Shown in pieces: positions 24,413 to 37,426 of a stretch of DNA of 64,000 nt (position 1 is its first letter; the number at the start of each line of letters is the position of its first letter). The notes under the pieces were generated by a model. It searched no databases and was not told where the DNA came from. It saw only the letters and a program-made list of their open reading frames with translations. This stretch comes from Quercus robur (Eukaryota; Streptophyta; Magnoliopsida; Fagales; Fagaceae). Location of the stretch: NCBI RefSeq assembly GCF_932294415.1, contig NC_065545.1, forward strand, positions 19,592,357-19,656,356, read 5' to 3'. The translations under genes were made by a program, and so were the position numbers.

Positions 24413-25215
24413 TGTATGATTGATGGGTCCAAGAATATATGTTGGGCCTTGGTCCTTGTCTGAGGACGCTTAGTGGTCCGAGGACAGATAAACAGTAATG
24501 AAGATGTGAAACTCAGAGCTCCGTGAGCGAGCTACGAACGGGAAGGCTGGGGAAGGCAGGCCGAGGAGGAGTATCTCCTCAGCTAAACTAAGCCAAGGGC
24601 AAAAAGTGTGTTCTGTCTAAAGCGGCGTTCCAGGAAGTTCTGTTGATAAGGATATGCATTGTGAACGTAAAGGACAAATGGGGAGCTGGGAAATATCTAA
24701 GGGAAAGCTGCTATCACCGCATTAAATGTTTTGCAGCTAACTCTCTGGCTGCATTAATGAGGAAGTGATACCTGAACAGTAGTTTTCAGCCTTACAGCTA
24801 CTCCCAAAAGACTTTAGGAAGGTGCTGATGTGACAAGGATCAACACCAACAATCTGCTTTACACGTAAATGACAGAGATGAAAGGAAAAAGATAGTATAA
24901 AATAAAAGGGAGGCTTTGAGAGAAAAGGAGAGAAGATCAGAGAGGAAAGAAACACCATAGCAATTAGCACTGTATTTGTAACCAACTCCAAAATAATATA
25001 TACAAGAACTGATCTCCTTGGACTGTGCCGAGGGTGATTTGCTTTAGATAAAACCAGTTTACTTTTACTTTATTGTCATTTTGATCTATTATAATTGCTA
25101 CCCAACTCATTAGAACTTAGTTTTCCAATCCACTCTTTACAAATTCATTATATTGGACTCATTGGGCCTAAATCCACTTACTTTTTGGGCTTAGGACTTA
25201 AACCGTGTTCTTACA
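24413..25215 (+). mobile_element. 3' LTR of element B (803 bp)
   Basis: Starts TGTATGATTGATGGGTCC and ends TTCTTACA, followed by target duplication ATAAT. A purine-rich stretch (GAGTTTTGAGGGGATA) directly precedes it and is the likely plus-strand primer. A TATAAAATAA site lies at 24896-24905. Confidence 0.93.
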
Positions 25216-25557
25216 ATAATCATAATGGATACTATTCCCTAAAGAAAAATATAGGTACCGTAGAATTTTGCCACAAAAAAATGATGAGATGATTTTAAAA
25301 TCTCCACGTGCTTATGATACACATTGGGGTTAAAAAAAAAATAAATAAATAAACTGTATTAATTTGTTGAGACTTCAGAGGTTCCGTCCAATAGTTTAAT
25401 ATTATTACTAACCCAAAAAAAAGTATATATGACTTTATGCCCAAATTATTATCAATCAAATTTCTACTTGTTTGACTTTTATAGCGTTATCATTTATCAG
25501 CAAAGATCTCTTGCCCAAGAACCACACCAAAAAAAAAAAAAAAAAAAAAAAGTATGT

Positions 25558-25600
<43 letters not shown>

Positions 25601-28600
25601 GCACCCATGCTCCAAAAGCAAATAAAGAAAATCAGCCAATATATGCACGTCTATTAAAATAAAAATAAAATAATTAGTGAGCTTCACAAAGATTTTTTAT
25701 TTTTTGGTGCACTTTTATTTTGGGATAAATTAACAGAGCTTTAATAAACAAAAAATTATTAGGTAGAACCAAGCATTCAGAGGCCCATTTACGATAGAAT
25801 ATGGGCCGCTTCAAAAACTGATTTTTTTTTAACCCAATAGATTCCCTGCGGGCCAGCCCCTTCACTGGTTTTTGGAGTTCCACACTACTTCCACTTGGTA
25901 ATCATTTCACGTATATGTACAGAATGAACATATTAATCAAACCATAATCTACGAGACTTTACCAATTTGGTTTCGGATTTACCCTAATAAATTTGCATAA
26001 TAATTTTTTTAAAAGAATATTAGCTACATGACAATATTTTGTAATTGTTGACACAATTTTTATAATGGTAGCAATATTACTTTTACATGAATTCATTATT
26101 AATACTAATTTTATTACACATCAATCACAATAATTTGTGTACTTCTTTTATAAAAAAAATTAAAAAAATCATATTCCTTAACTTGCTTGACATACGAGTG
26201 CAAAGATGACTGCTTGCTTTATAGCAATTATATTCATTTGGGTTTCAAAAAGTCATTTCCATTCTTCCTCACCCCCACACACACTTCATTGAATTCACTT
26301 TAAACTTGCTTTGGATATAAATCCTTTGAGTATCTAGAAATGTTTTCATTATTCCCAATAAGACAGCTACATAGGAAATCACTTCTTCCTAAGCATGCCC
26401 TGAATAAAATAAGACAACATTCTCCCATCAAAAAAAAAAAAATAAATAAGACAACATCCACCTTGAGAATGAAATTCTACTCATTGTTCTTCTGTTTTAC
26501 CAAAAAAAAAAAAAATTTATGCAGCTGTTAAATAATTTATTTGAATGATTTGATAATCTATTATTCTAATAATGATCTATGCAACTATTCATTCCTTAGA
26601 TTAAACTTCAACTATGCACAAAGAGTTAACTATAAATATTTCTTAGTTCATGATCCCTCTTACCTAGTTGTAATAAAAAATAATAATATACCTGTTCAGT
26701 TTAAAATTGAAATGGGTTAGGATTATGAATTTATTATCTATAATTTGATGCTTAAGTCGATTCCAAGATTATTCTCAAAAAAAAAAAGTCGATTCCATGA
26801 TAATTACAAGTTCATTCCATACATGGACAAACCAAAATATGATTAGGTTATCTTATATATTATAATTATGTGAAGAGCTTATTCGAGCATATTTAAATAA
26901 ATGCTATATTTACATGTGGTCATAATTGGACATGCATCTCACTCGTTATTTGTGACTCTATTTATCTCTTTGGACTTTTTATTAAATTGAGAAATATGTT
27001 TGATTGTCTATTTTGTGTATAATTACTAAGACTAACCTCTTATACACCTCTTAATTTTAATGAATGGAAAACAAAATCTTTATTATAAATTGGACACTCT
27101 TTGTTTCAAAGCATAGGAATGAGATTATAGTCTCACATAAATTAGTGTCACTCTATAAATTCAACCAATGTAACTAAATGATTGAAATTTAATGGACAAA
27201 TCTAAGATACAAAACATAAAAATGAGTTTCCAATGGCCAAGTCTTGGGTCAACAAAACTTTGATATTGAGTTTGAGTCCTCCTAATCTTTTACTAATAAA
27301 TGCATTGGTACCTAATTTCCTTCGTGTTGCCTTGGGCCCATAGCATAGGATTGTCACTCTCCCCTCTCGTGTGGTTTCCTCTATCTCTCTCTACATCTCT
27401 CTTTGTTCGCGAAATCTGTCGTTTATCGCCTCTAAATTTCGGTACATCCCTTTTTTTCATTCATTTTTCCATCTGGTTTTTATTTTTTATTATATATATT
27501 TAAAATTTCCGTTTGGTCCCTTTATTGCTTGACTGTTTTTAATTTTTGGTTCCCTTTTGGTTTCGCAGGTTTGCTAGGAACACAACCCAGTAGGTTTTAA
27601 TTCTTCTATTACTCCTTTTGGTCACTAGCAGGTGAGAAAACTATGATGATTGTATATACTTAAACCATGAAACTTCTTTGATTATCTATGTTGCCATGTT
27701 GGTTGATGTTTTTATTGATCCCTGTTCATTATGTAAGGCAAATTTAGACAGTAGTCAATTTTTTTCCTAAATTATAAATAAGTAAGTTTGTTCATTTGTA
27801 AAAAATAGTGTTGATCTACTGTTTATTTATTTATTTTAGGTTGGATGGGAGTGAAGATAAAGAATTTTAATTTATACATGGGCTTGTTATGAGTATCACC
27901 TTGTAGTACATTCTTGGATGTTAGTAGCTGGTCATAATTTTTATTCTATTTTGAGTCCACCCCTGCACTAGATTATTTTTCATGAAAATGATTGATGTGA
28001 ATTCAATTAAGTTTCAAAATGAGAGTAATAAGTTGGAACTTAGTGGACCTCATCAATCATGTACAACATGTGATGATAAATCCTAACCCTTTTTTCCTAC
28101 TTTTTTTTTTCTAAGAAAAAAAATTGTTAGTGATGGTGAAAAAAGAGTCAGGAGATTCTTGAGCACATCAGAATAGTATACTTCTTTATTCTCAATTACT
28201 CAGGAAATTTGACTTTCAAGAAGTTGGAAATTTATTTGGCCTGGGGGTCCATTTGCTTTTCACGTATTCTAGGATTCTATGACTTCTAGATCCCTTGCAT
28301 CTTTTCTACATGTGTACTTTTGCATTATGTTTCTTTATTCCCTGTAATTTGATGCTTTACTCATTTGATAGTTGTTTTTTTAATTATGGTGAGTAAAATA
28401 TCATTGACATGTGAACAAAGATATTAAGAATAAACTTTATACATCAAAGAATAATAATTTTTAATCTATTTATTCATATAGATTTTGTTAATTTTGTTAT
28501 TGCCAGTACAAACTTATTGTTTCCTAATATTAGTGTATTCCATAATCAGGATATTGACTCAAAGCATTGGTCTCCTCTCGTATACATTTTTATCACGAAC

Positions 28601-28961
28601 AGGCCATGACAGAATAGTACTACACATGGCTAATTTTTATCATTGAGCATTGCTTGGCATCAGTCGATAGGCAAAAGCAACCATGGCTAATTTTTCTTGC
28701 ACATCGAGCACTTGGTTATTCATCTAGTATCAGTTATGAAGTTGAAGGATCATTTGAGGAACCAATGGGGAGGGAGGGCCTGCAAAATTACCAAAATTGG
28801 TGATTTTCTTGGAACTGAAAAAGAAGTACTTGTGGTGAGGACTTTTGCTTCAGAATATAGCAGTCTTAGAAAGGATGGTTATATCTTGGTCTAAAGAATC
28901 TCAGGGCAAGGTCAAAAGAAAAAGGCAGTTAATGATCATCTACTAACACTTCCGAAAGGGT
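25216..28961. other. AT-rich intergenic DNA, no complete gene recognised; (TA)n at 25561-25597
   Basis: Contains an A-run followed by a TA microsatellite (about 25531-25597), short A-tracts, and from about 27340 a pyrimidine-rich stretch resembling a plant 5' leader (repeated CTCTCTCT) with GT/AG signals. An open stretch of 65 codons at 28697-28894 resembles no family known to me. These pieces may belong to the degraded unit that carries the SIN3-like exon just downstream, but that is a guess. Confidence 0.5.
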
Positions 28962-29070
28962 CACTGAATGATCACTGGGTATCAGTGACTTCTGGAAGTG
29001 AGGAGTATTGTCTTAAACATATGTGTAGAAATCAGTATGAAGAAAGTCTATTCAGATGTGAAGATGATAG
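28962..29070 (+). pseudogene. SIN3-like (SNL) exon fragment
   Basis: The frame ending at 29070 reads [19 protein letters not shown] and then [15 protein letters not shown], followed by a GTAAAAG donor. This closely matches a conserved segment of plant SIN3-like co-repressors (usually [20 protein letters not shown] followed by [16 protein letters not shown]). The next SIN3 residues (FELDMLLESV) were not found downstream, and the upstream sequence does not match. It therefore looks like a single exon copy or relic rather than a gene. Confidence 0.75.
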
Positions 29071-29970
29071 GTAAAAGACTTGATAGAAGCCTTCATCAGT
29101 TGTAAATTTTCTTGCTATTTGTTAATATTTAATTTAATAAGGTTTTTTGTGTGTTTCTTTATATCTTCATTTGACTTTTATGGTGCTTACATGTTATTCT
29201 AGTTGATTAGGAGTTTAAAGATAAGGTTTTGAGAGCTGATGTAGTTCTTTTATGGCGCTTACTGATTATTCCATTTTTTTTTTAATACATTATCAGCTAT
29301 TGGCAATTATGAGATTGTTTTTTACCTCTCTAGAGTGGAGTTTGATAATTTTTTTTTTTTTTTTTTTTTTTGGGTTCCAACTTTGGCATGTACAATTTAC
29401 AGCTAGAATTCAAACACAAACAGAGATTGTTCATGAAAAGAGCTTCTTGGACACAAACATAAGTCCAGACTTCATTATGATTGGTACGTAAGAACCTTTA
29501 GACAACGGTAGCTTTGACATGGAGAAGCTCTCAAAAAAAAAAAAAAGTGATTAAATTATTAACTAAGATATGTAATTAGTCATTGCTCATTAAATAACCA
29601 TAAACAAAACGACCAATCACCAAAATGATAAATGCCCATCAAAACCAAACCACAAACAAACACAAATCCTCACAAAAAATCAATAAAAATGCGAACTTTA
29701 TCAAATTCTTGTAACAGAATAGAGGAAACCAAAAAAAGTCAACTTGGAATGAACAAACCTCACAAATGCCATCATCAAGCAATTTTGGTGAAAAAATGAA
29801 GCACAAATCAAAAAAATTTGGGGAAATTTCAAACCAACTCTATCATATCTGAAAATGGGTTTCAATCGTTGCCGTGTAAAACCCCTTTCCCTGCACTGAT
29901 GAGATCAATTAATGGTGAGGTCTTTTCTGAAAATGGATCAAAGTCGAAGAGAGAGGAAAGAAAACATAGT

Positions 29971-29971
<1 letters not shown>
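29071..29971. other. Intergenic, no gene seen
   Basis: AT-rich with a T-run at about 29350-29371. No coding similarity was recognised on either strand. Confidence 0.5.

Positions 29972-30037
<66 letters not shown>
29972..30037. repeat. (GA)n microsatellite
   Basis: About 33 uninterrupted GA units. It creates artificial Arg-Glu and Leu-Ser repeat ORFs. Confidence 0.98.
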
Positions 30038-30039
<2 letters not shown>

Positions 30040-30327
30040 ACGCAGGACAGCAAATAAACAATGGATTTCTTTTGTTTGGCGAGAACAATTCCCTCGCTAG
30101 AGTTGGTGAGGAACCGTTCATGGCTTAGGGATCTGTTTCTTCTTTTGTGGGTCTTGCTTAGGGTTTTGTTTAGTAATCGTCACTCTAGATAGGTTTTTGT
30201 GGATGGTTTGGACGAGAAGAATTTGAGAGACGAAATTGGAGAGAAGTGTAGACTATAGAAAAACCGAGAGAGAGAAGAAGAAAGTCAAAGATTCAGAAAT
30301 TGAGAGTAGAGACTGAAAATTTTTTAT

Positions 30328-32160
30328 TATATGAAAGTGCAGCCACACATGATGGTGGTATTACTCAATGTAAATATAGTACCATTAAATGTGAGAGAAA
30401 ATAAGACTATCAGGGAATGTGATAAAAGTGCAGTGACATATGGTGTTGGTGTTGCACAATGTGAAGATAGTACAATCAAATGTGAGGAAAAAAAAAATGA
30501 AGAAACCACTAAATGTGATAAAAATACAGTTACATGTGATGTTGGTATTGCGCAATGTGGGGATGGTACCATAAAATGTGAGAAAAAAATAAGGGAACCA
30601 TCGAATATGACAAAAGTACAGTCACATGTGATGTTGGTACTAAGTAATATGAGACTGGTACCATAAAATGTGAGGAAAAAAAACAAGGGAACAACTGAAT
30701 GTGATAAATATTCAGTCACATGTGATGTTGTTACTACGCAATGTGAGGCTGGTACTATAAAATGTGAGAAAAAAAATAAGGGAACCACCGAATGTGACAA
30801 AATATAGTCACAGGTGATGTTGATACTGCACAATGTGAAGATGGTACCATAAAATGTGAGAAAAAAAAATAAAGGAACCATTGAATGTGACAAAAGTACA
30901 GTCATATGTGATGTTGGTACTACGCAATGTGAGGTTGGTACTATAAAATGTGAGAAAAAAAATAAGGGAACTACCGAATGTGACGAAAATATAGTCACAG
31001 GTGATGTTGGTACTACGCAATGTGAGGATGGTACCATAAAATGTGAGAAAAAAATAAAGAAACTATCGAATATGACAAAAGTACAGTCACATGTGATGTT
31101 GGTACTATGTAATGTGAGGCTGGTAACATAAAATGTGAGAAAAAATAAGGGAATCACCGAATGTGACAAAAGTATAGTCACATGTGATGTTGGCACTGCA
31201 CAATGTGAGAATAGTATCATAAAATGTGAGGAAAAAAAAGGAATCATCAAATGTGACAAAAGTACAGTCACATGTAATGTTGGTACCATGCAATGTGAGG
31301 CTAGTACCATAAAATGTGAGAAAAAAAATAAGGGAACCATTGAATGTGACAAAAGTACAGTCACATGTGATATTGGTACTACGCAATGTGAGGTTGGTAC
31401 CATAAAATGTGAGAAAAAAAAAGGAACCACCGAATGTGACAAAAGTACAGTCACATGTGATGTTGGTACTACGCAATGTGAGAATGATACCATAAAATAT
31501 GAGAAAAAAAAAAGGGAACCATCGAATGTGACAAAAGTACAGTCACATGTGATGTTAGTACTGTGCAATGTGAGGCTGGTACCATAAAATGTGAGGGAAA
31601 AAAAATAAGGGAACCACCGAATGTGACAAAAGTACAGTCACATGTGATATTGGTACTGTGTAATGTGAGGATGATACCATAAAATGTGAGAAAAAAATAA
31701 GGGAACCATTGAATGTGACAAAAGTACAATCACATGTGATGTTGATACTGCGCAATGTGAGGATGATACCATAAAATGTGAGAAAAAAAATAAGGGAACC
31801 ATTGAATATGACAAAAATACAGTCACATGTGATGTTGGTACTGCACAATGTGAGGATTGTACCATCAAATGTGAGAAAAAAAATAAAGGAACCACCGAAT
31901 GTGACAAAAGTACAGTTACATGTGATGTTGGTACTACGCAATGTGAGAACAGTACTATCAAATGTGAGAAAAAAAAGGGAACCACCGAATGTGACAAAAG
32001 TACAGTCATTTGTGATGTTGGTACTACACAATGTGAGGATGGTACTATCAAATCTGAGAAAAAATAAGGGAACTACCAAATGTGACAAAAGTACAGTTAC
32101 ATGTGATGTTAGTATTATACAATATAAAGATGGTACTATCAAATATAATGTTTTAGTAAC
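30328..32160. repeat. Minisatellite, about 20 copies of a unit of about 91 bp
   Basis: A head-to-tail array whose unit contains ATGTGACAAAAGTACAGTCAC, ATGTGATGTTGGTACTACGCA and ATGTGAGGCTGGTACCATAAA, then ATGTGAGAAAAAAAATAAGG and a short link. The first three blocks are each 21 bp and share ATGTGA plus an internal GTAC. Copies differ by point changes and A-run length. Because 21 and many unit lengths are multiples of three, long ORFs appear on both strands; none is credible coding sequence. The array ends about 265 bp before the start codon of the exonuclease gene. Confidence 0.95.
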
Positions 32161-32424
32161 TGGATATAGTAAGTTGCTTACTAATGGTACCGTACCCCAA
32201 CAAATAAAAGAGAGGGGTACACTAGAATTACCCTTATATTATATATATAACCCTAATTTTGCTGTGACTAATGAGTATGAGTGACTAATCTGACATATCT
32301 GTGCTCTGATAGAATATCCAGCTTGACCTTCTTCAAGAACATTGCCTACTCATTTTTATCAAATTCCCGCCATTTTCAGATTCTTCAATCCAGGAAGTTC
32401 GTTTGAGAGCTTTCTTTCATCTCT

Positions 32425-35400
32425 ATGGCCTTTGAAGCAGAATCAGACTTTTCGAAGCAACTAACCACCAGGTCCCATTTTCTCTCTCTATCTCTTACAC
32501 TTTCTCTAACACTAATTGTATGCAATTTGTGCAAGTTTTAAGGCAGTCTATTGCATGTTTTCAAATGGGTATGTTTGGTTCTTGAGAAAGGTGGAGAAAA
32601 TAAAAATGTGAGCTTTGAGTTCTGAAGTTTCTTTGATTGTGTATGGGTTTTATCAATTTGTTGATTAGTATTTTGCAAGTGGGTTCTCTCTCCTTTTATG
32701 CAATTTGTGTAGTTTTGAGGCAGGTTATTGCATGTGTTCAAATGGGTATGTTTGGTTACTGAGAAAGAGCTGGAAAAGTAATTGGAAATTTAGAGTTTTT
32801 TTTATTTTTATTTTATTAGTATTTTGCAAGTAGCTTCCAATTCTCTCCCTGTCTTCGTTTATGCAGTTTGTGAGGCTTTGAGGCAGTTAATTCCATGCGA
32901 ATCAAATGGGTATGTTTGGGGGAAATTTGGGTTTTAGATTTAAACAATATTTTGAAAACAAAAGTTGCCTTGGTTTTTCCATTGGGGAACACTGTTATGT
33001 TTGTATCTATTTATTTATAGTAATTTCTTAACTGTTATACGGTTCCTAGCTATGTTTGGTTGCTGAGAAAATCCTCCTCCCTCCCCCCCAAAAAAAAAGA
33101 AGCAAAATTTAATTTTGATGGTTCTTTTGCTCTTGCTTGAATATTCATGTACTGTTTTGTTTAATGTGTATCCATGTTCAGTAATGTGCTGGTGTATACT
33201 TTAAGGAATGTCTTTTGATTGCAAGGGGTCAGGGTAGTTGAGAAGGGTCAGGGTTAATGCAAGCAAGTGTATGACTTACCAAACTATATTTCAATATTGT
33301 TATAATTATCAATTGTAGGTTTTAGAATCTTTATTAAAGGTGAGGAATATAGAAGTGAGCTATTCTTAAAATTTTATAATTCTATTGGCCCTCCCTTTTG
33401 TGCTTGGTTTGTTTTCCTTTTTCCTACTGTTGCTGCTGCCTTAGAGCCTGTCCTTGCTGTATTTAGCACACCGAGGTAGAGTAGTATTTTAGAACTTGGA
33501 ATATTTTCAACTTGCTTAGAGAATCTCATTAAATCACTACAAGTCTACATCTAATATATTTATTTTATATTGTTATGCGTTGCTTTATTTGAAAAAGTAA
33601 AAATAAATTTACATGATGTAATGTTTTAAAGTAAACCAAATCTCAATGGAACTCTCCCCCTAACAATATCATATGTTGCTATAATTAAGTTAGCCCCTCT
33701 TTGGACCAAACATTCTCTTATTCAAATATCATGAAATTCCATAGTTCTTGCATATAAATAGGAAAACTGAGATTGTGAGGGCTTTACAACTATCAGGAGT
33801 TTTTGGTTGTTTTAAAATTTTCATTTATCTGCCGATTTGATGGTGGCTGATTTCAGATTTCACATTTTGTATTTCTGTGCATATGTTTTTGAGGGGTTAT
33901 CCAGCTAGCACTTCCAAACTTGTTAAAATGGTTGTAAGAAAGTCACACTCAATGCACAAGGACTTTTGTGTTTCTGGGAGGCGGGTTGGTAGGGGACCTA
34001 CCCCAAATTTTGAAGAGGCACTTTAACACTAGTTGAAGATGGAAAATGAGGTTCCTGTTGTTTGATCGTATTTTGTGGAAAAATGGCTTATTGGAGGCCA
34101 GATCCTTTGATTCTTTTTTCTTGCATTGCAGTACTCCCCTGCATGGATACTATTCAAAATACTATTCAGTCTTCTGTCTTCTCATGTCTTGTGTTATAAT
34201 GTCTCAAATTTGAACAAGTAACATGTCTTGACAAACTGTACAAATTGATGTTAACAAGTGAAGGATATTGCTGTGAGGTTGATTTTGTCTGTTGGTTATG
34301 TAATATATTGACTTGGCTCCATATGATTGAAGGATTTTTGAAACACTTGTTTACAGGCACAAATGTTCTGCCTGCTTCAAGCAGTATAACAAAAAGGAGC
34401 ATCTTGTTGAGCACATGAAGGTCTCATACCACTCAGTTCATCAGCCTAGATGCGGGGTGTGTCTGAAGCACTGTAAATCTTTTGAATCACTGAGGGAGCA
34501 TGTTATTGGTGAGATATTATTTCATATGCATTCTGATCCAGAGTATTGGATGTTTGTATGGGTTTATCTCCTAAGTTGCTTATCTCATATGTTCTGTATC
34601 ATTTAGGTCCATTGCCAAAAGAAAGTTGTTCAAGGGTCTTCTCTGAACAAGGCTGTAATCTTTGCTTGAAAGTTTTTGATAGCCCCATTTCTCTCGGTGA
34701 GCATAAGAGAAGTTGCCAACTACCTGCACCTAGTCCTATAGTAAGTTGATGAGTGTGAACTTCAAGCACCGTACAAAATTTAAAAGTTTATAATCTTCTG
34801 GTACTTCTAAATGCTCTTTTCCTTTAATCAATTGATCAATCAAAGACACTCAGCAGCAATTGTATCTAGACATGCAAACTCAAATGGTCATATACTTTGT
34901 GTTGAACTGTTTCAGGGAACCATGAAATTGCCATATTCAAACCCAATTGTTGTAAGCCACAATGGCAGAGGTCCTGGAGCAATTGCCATAGATTGTGAAA
35001 TGGTTGGAGGTGGAGATGATGGAACGTTGGACCTTTGTGCTTTAGTGTGTCTAATTGATGAAGATGAGAATGTGATTTTCCACACATATGTGCGTCCTCA
35101 AATTCCTGTCACTAATTACAGGTATTTGTATGCTCTATATCATCCTTGATTTCTTTAGAAGAATTATCACGAATTGGCCCACTTATAATTCACATGTCAC
35201 CATAAATATTTTCAGATTCGAAATAACTGGGTTAACTGAAGAGCATCTAAGAGATGCCATGCCACTAAAGTTAGTTCAAGAAAAAATTTTGCAAATTCTG
35301 TACAATGGAGAATCTATTGTGAGGGCAAGGATGCAGGGTGGAAAGGCTAGGCTTCTTGTGGGGCATGCATTGGAGCATGATTTGGATTGCTTAAGAATGA

Positions 35401-37426
35401 CTTATCCTGATAACCTGCTGAGGTATTAGAAACTCTTTCTAGATGCCAGACTTAGTTTATGAAGCAAGTGCATCTTAAAATTTCATCTTGAGAAATGTAC
35501 AAGATTGCAGTTATAATTGAATGAAACTATTATGTCATATCATATATTCTGCTTCAGGATCAGCATATGCAACTGGCAACTTAGTGGACTACTTATCTGC
35601 TACACCATATCAAGTAGTTGATATGGGACTTTCGTTATTGAGTTAGCCATACACTTCACACGTTTCTAGCGATTCACATGGCATCATCAAATGATACAAG
35701 TCTTGGATAAGAATCTACAACACCCTAGAACGCCCTTGTTGACGATCCTTTACTCCGACAATTTAATTGTCTGTTTAAAAAAAAAAATCATTTTATTTCT
35801 TTAAAGTGTATTCCGATTGAGTCTATTTTTTTTTCTTATAACCTTTAATGAGTCTCTTTTTTGTTGTCACAGTATTATCAATTTGTCATAGGATTTCAAA
35901 ATATTAACAACATTTGCATTATCTTAATGGAACTGAAGTTTTGCAGCAAAGACTGGATTTTTACCTTCAATTGTAATGGAAAACATAGAAAATTATCCTT
36001 AAAAAAAAATCTTCATTTGCTTTCAACACATCTTAACTCTATATAAGATTAAAGATTGATAATAGTATATAAATATTATACTTCTACCCCCTTCCCTTCT
36101 TAAATATCATCCATAATTTCTAGCTTGCCCCAAAGTTTCTCTGAAATTAATGGTATCACTCTTTTTTGGTCAATATCATAGGGGCCAGATAGTCCACTTC
36201 TTTTTTCTTAGTTCAGCCAAAACTAGAAGTGCTGGGCCTCAATCATTGTAAATTTTTGGAGAAGCTAAGTAGTTTTACTAGCATATATTTAATTTAGACT
36301 TAAAAGCTTTGCATGAAGATCAAAGTTTCTGAATCAAACTTCCAAGTTTTGGAAAGTTGGAACACATTACGCTATACTTTCACTTAGCAGATTTTTATTG
36401 GAGATTAAAGTTTGTTTTTGATGGTTACCATTTTGTTTCTTTTAATGCAGGGATACGGCAAAGTACCCTCCATTGATGAAAACAAATCTGGTTTGCCACT
36501 CACTCAAGTACCTCACCCAAAAATATCTAGGGCAAGTTCTTCTCAGTTGTTTTATTGATAATGATCTTGAGTTTTCCTTGGTTTTCTAAATAATCTCTTT
36601 GGTTTTCAATGGTTTTTATCTGAAGAAGCTTGGTCATAACACTTAATTTTGTACTTCTTGTACTAGTGTTGTGCTTGTATTGCATTCTTGATATCTTAAA
36701 ACATGTTCATATTAGTTATATAATGGAACCACAATTTTGGCATATTTGCCCCACGGAACACTTGATGTTGCTATCATAATGCTGATGTTGTTGTTGGGAA
36801 TTGTTTTTTTATTTTTATTTTTATTCTAAACATATTTGTCCCCATACAAAGTAGAAAGAACAAAAATAGTCTTATCTGGAAGATTACAAGGGACTTCAAG
36901 AAAGGATGAAGAAAGAGTCTTTATCTCTCTGAAATATGTTTCTTGTGGTAAACATCAATCTTGACTCATTCAACTTAATCTTCATCGAGCATAGTTGATT
37001 TATATGTGAATGATATCAATCTTCATAAGGAACCCATGATTTGGTTTAGGGATCTCCATGATGCACTTTACATAGAATTGATACTATTATTTGCTTGAAA
37101 AAGTAGAACTTTGTGAGTGTTTTAGTTAATATTTTAGGATCACAATGTTTTGATTTTTCAGGTACAATATCCAGACAAGCTTTCATGATCCATATATAGA
37201 TAGTGTGTCTGCAATGAGATTGTACAAGAGAATGCGTGCCCAAGATCATCCGAATGATGCTAGTGAGATATCAACTGATGCCTACAAATCCCAAAACGTT
37301 ACCAGCAAATTTGATTCTTTAAGAGCTAAGGAACTTGAGCAGATGAGCCCAGATGAGCTATATGAAATTTCAAGACCAAACTATAAATGTTGGTGTCTGG
37401 ACTCAAGCCAAGCAATACAGCCATAG
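32425..37426 (+). CDS. REX4-like DEDDh exonuclease with N-terminal zinc fingers, 7 exons
   Basis: Exons: 32425-32471, 34357-34508, 34607-34740, 34916-35121, 35216-35422, 36451-36531, 37162-37426; 1092 bp, 363 aa, phases consistent. The N-terminus carries C2H2-type fingers (CSACFKQY...H, CGVCLKHC...H and the C2HC-like CNLCLKVF...H...C). The exonuclease domain follows: Asp137 and Glu139 in AIDCEMVGGG, Asp235 in GHALEHDLDCL, His284 and Asp289 in SFHDPYIDSVSAMRLYKRM. All DEDDh residues are present. The closing ELEQMSPDELYEISRPNYKCWCLDS resembles the tail of plant homologues. Family members (REX4, ISG20, XPMC2-type) trim RNA 3' ends, including rRNA; the substrate here is not known. Intron 6 starts GC rather than GT (AGG|GCAAGT). 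Confidence 0.93.
32518..32960. repeat. Three diverged direct repeats (about 170 bp) in intron 1 of the exonuclease gene
   Basis: Each copy holds TGCAATTTGTG, TTTGAGGCAG, TTATTGCATG and AAATGGGTATGTTTGG; copies begin near 32520, 32698 and 32861. The last is more diverged. Confidence 0.75.

Larger units (their letters stand above)
14033..25215 (+). mobile_element. Element B: full-length, decayed Tat-type Ty3/Gypsy LTR retrotransposon
   Basis: Bounded by related LTRs (14033-14812 and 24413-25215), each TG...CA, with a perfect 5-bp target duplication ATAAT at 14028-14032 and 25216-25220. The internal order is primer site, gag, protease, RT, RNase H, archaeal-type RNase H, integrase, 80-bp repeat array, antisense ORF, purine-rich tract, LTR. 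Two RNase H domains and an extra ORF opposite to gag-pol are hallmarks of the plant Tat lineage. Many stops and frameshifts show that it cannot act alone. Confidence 0.95.

Noticed and set aside
29818-30121. Arg-Glu and Leu-Ser repeat ORFs
   Set aside because: They are translations of the (GA)n microsatellite.
30327-31568. 413-codon minus-strand ORF, and similar ORFs on both strands
   Set aside because: It is generated by the minisatellite; repeats with periods that are multiples of three stay open in several frames on both strands, and no domain is present.
30328-32160. CRISPR-like regular repeats
   Set aside because: Repeats are contiguous and diverged with no unique spacers, in a plant nuclear genome; this is a minisatellite.
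35861-36046. 61-codon ORF in intron 5 of the exonuclease gene
   Set aside because: It is AT-rich intronic sequence without similarity; flanking exons join in phase without it.
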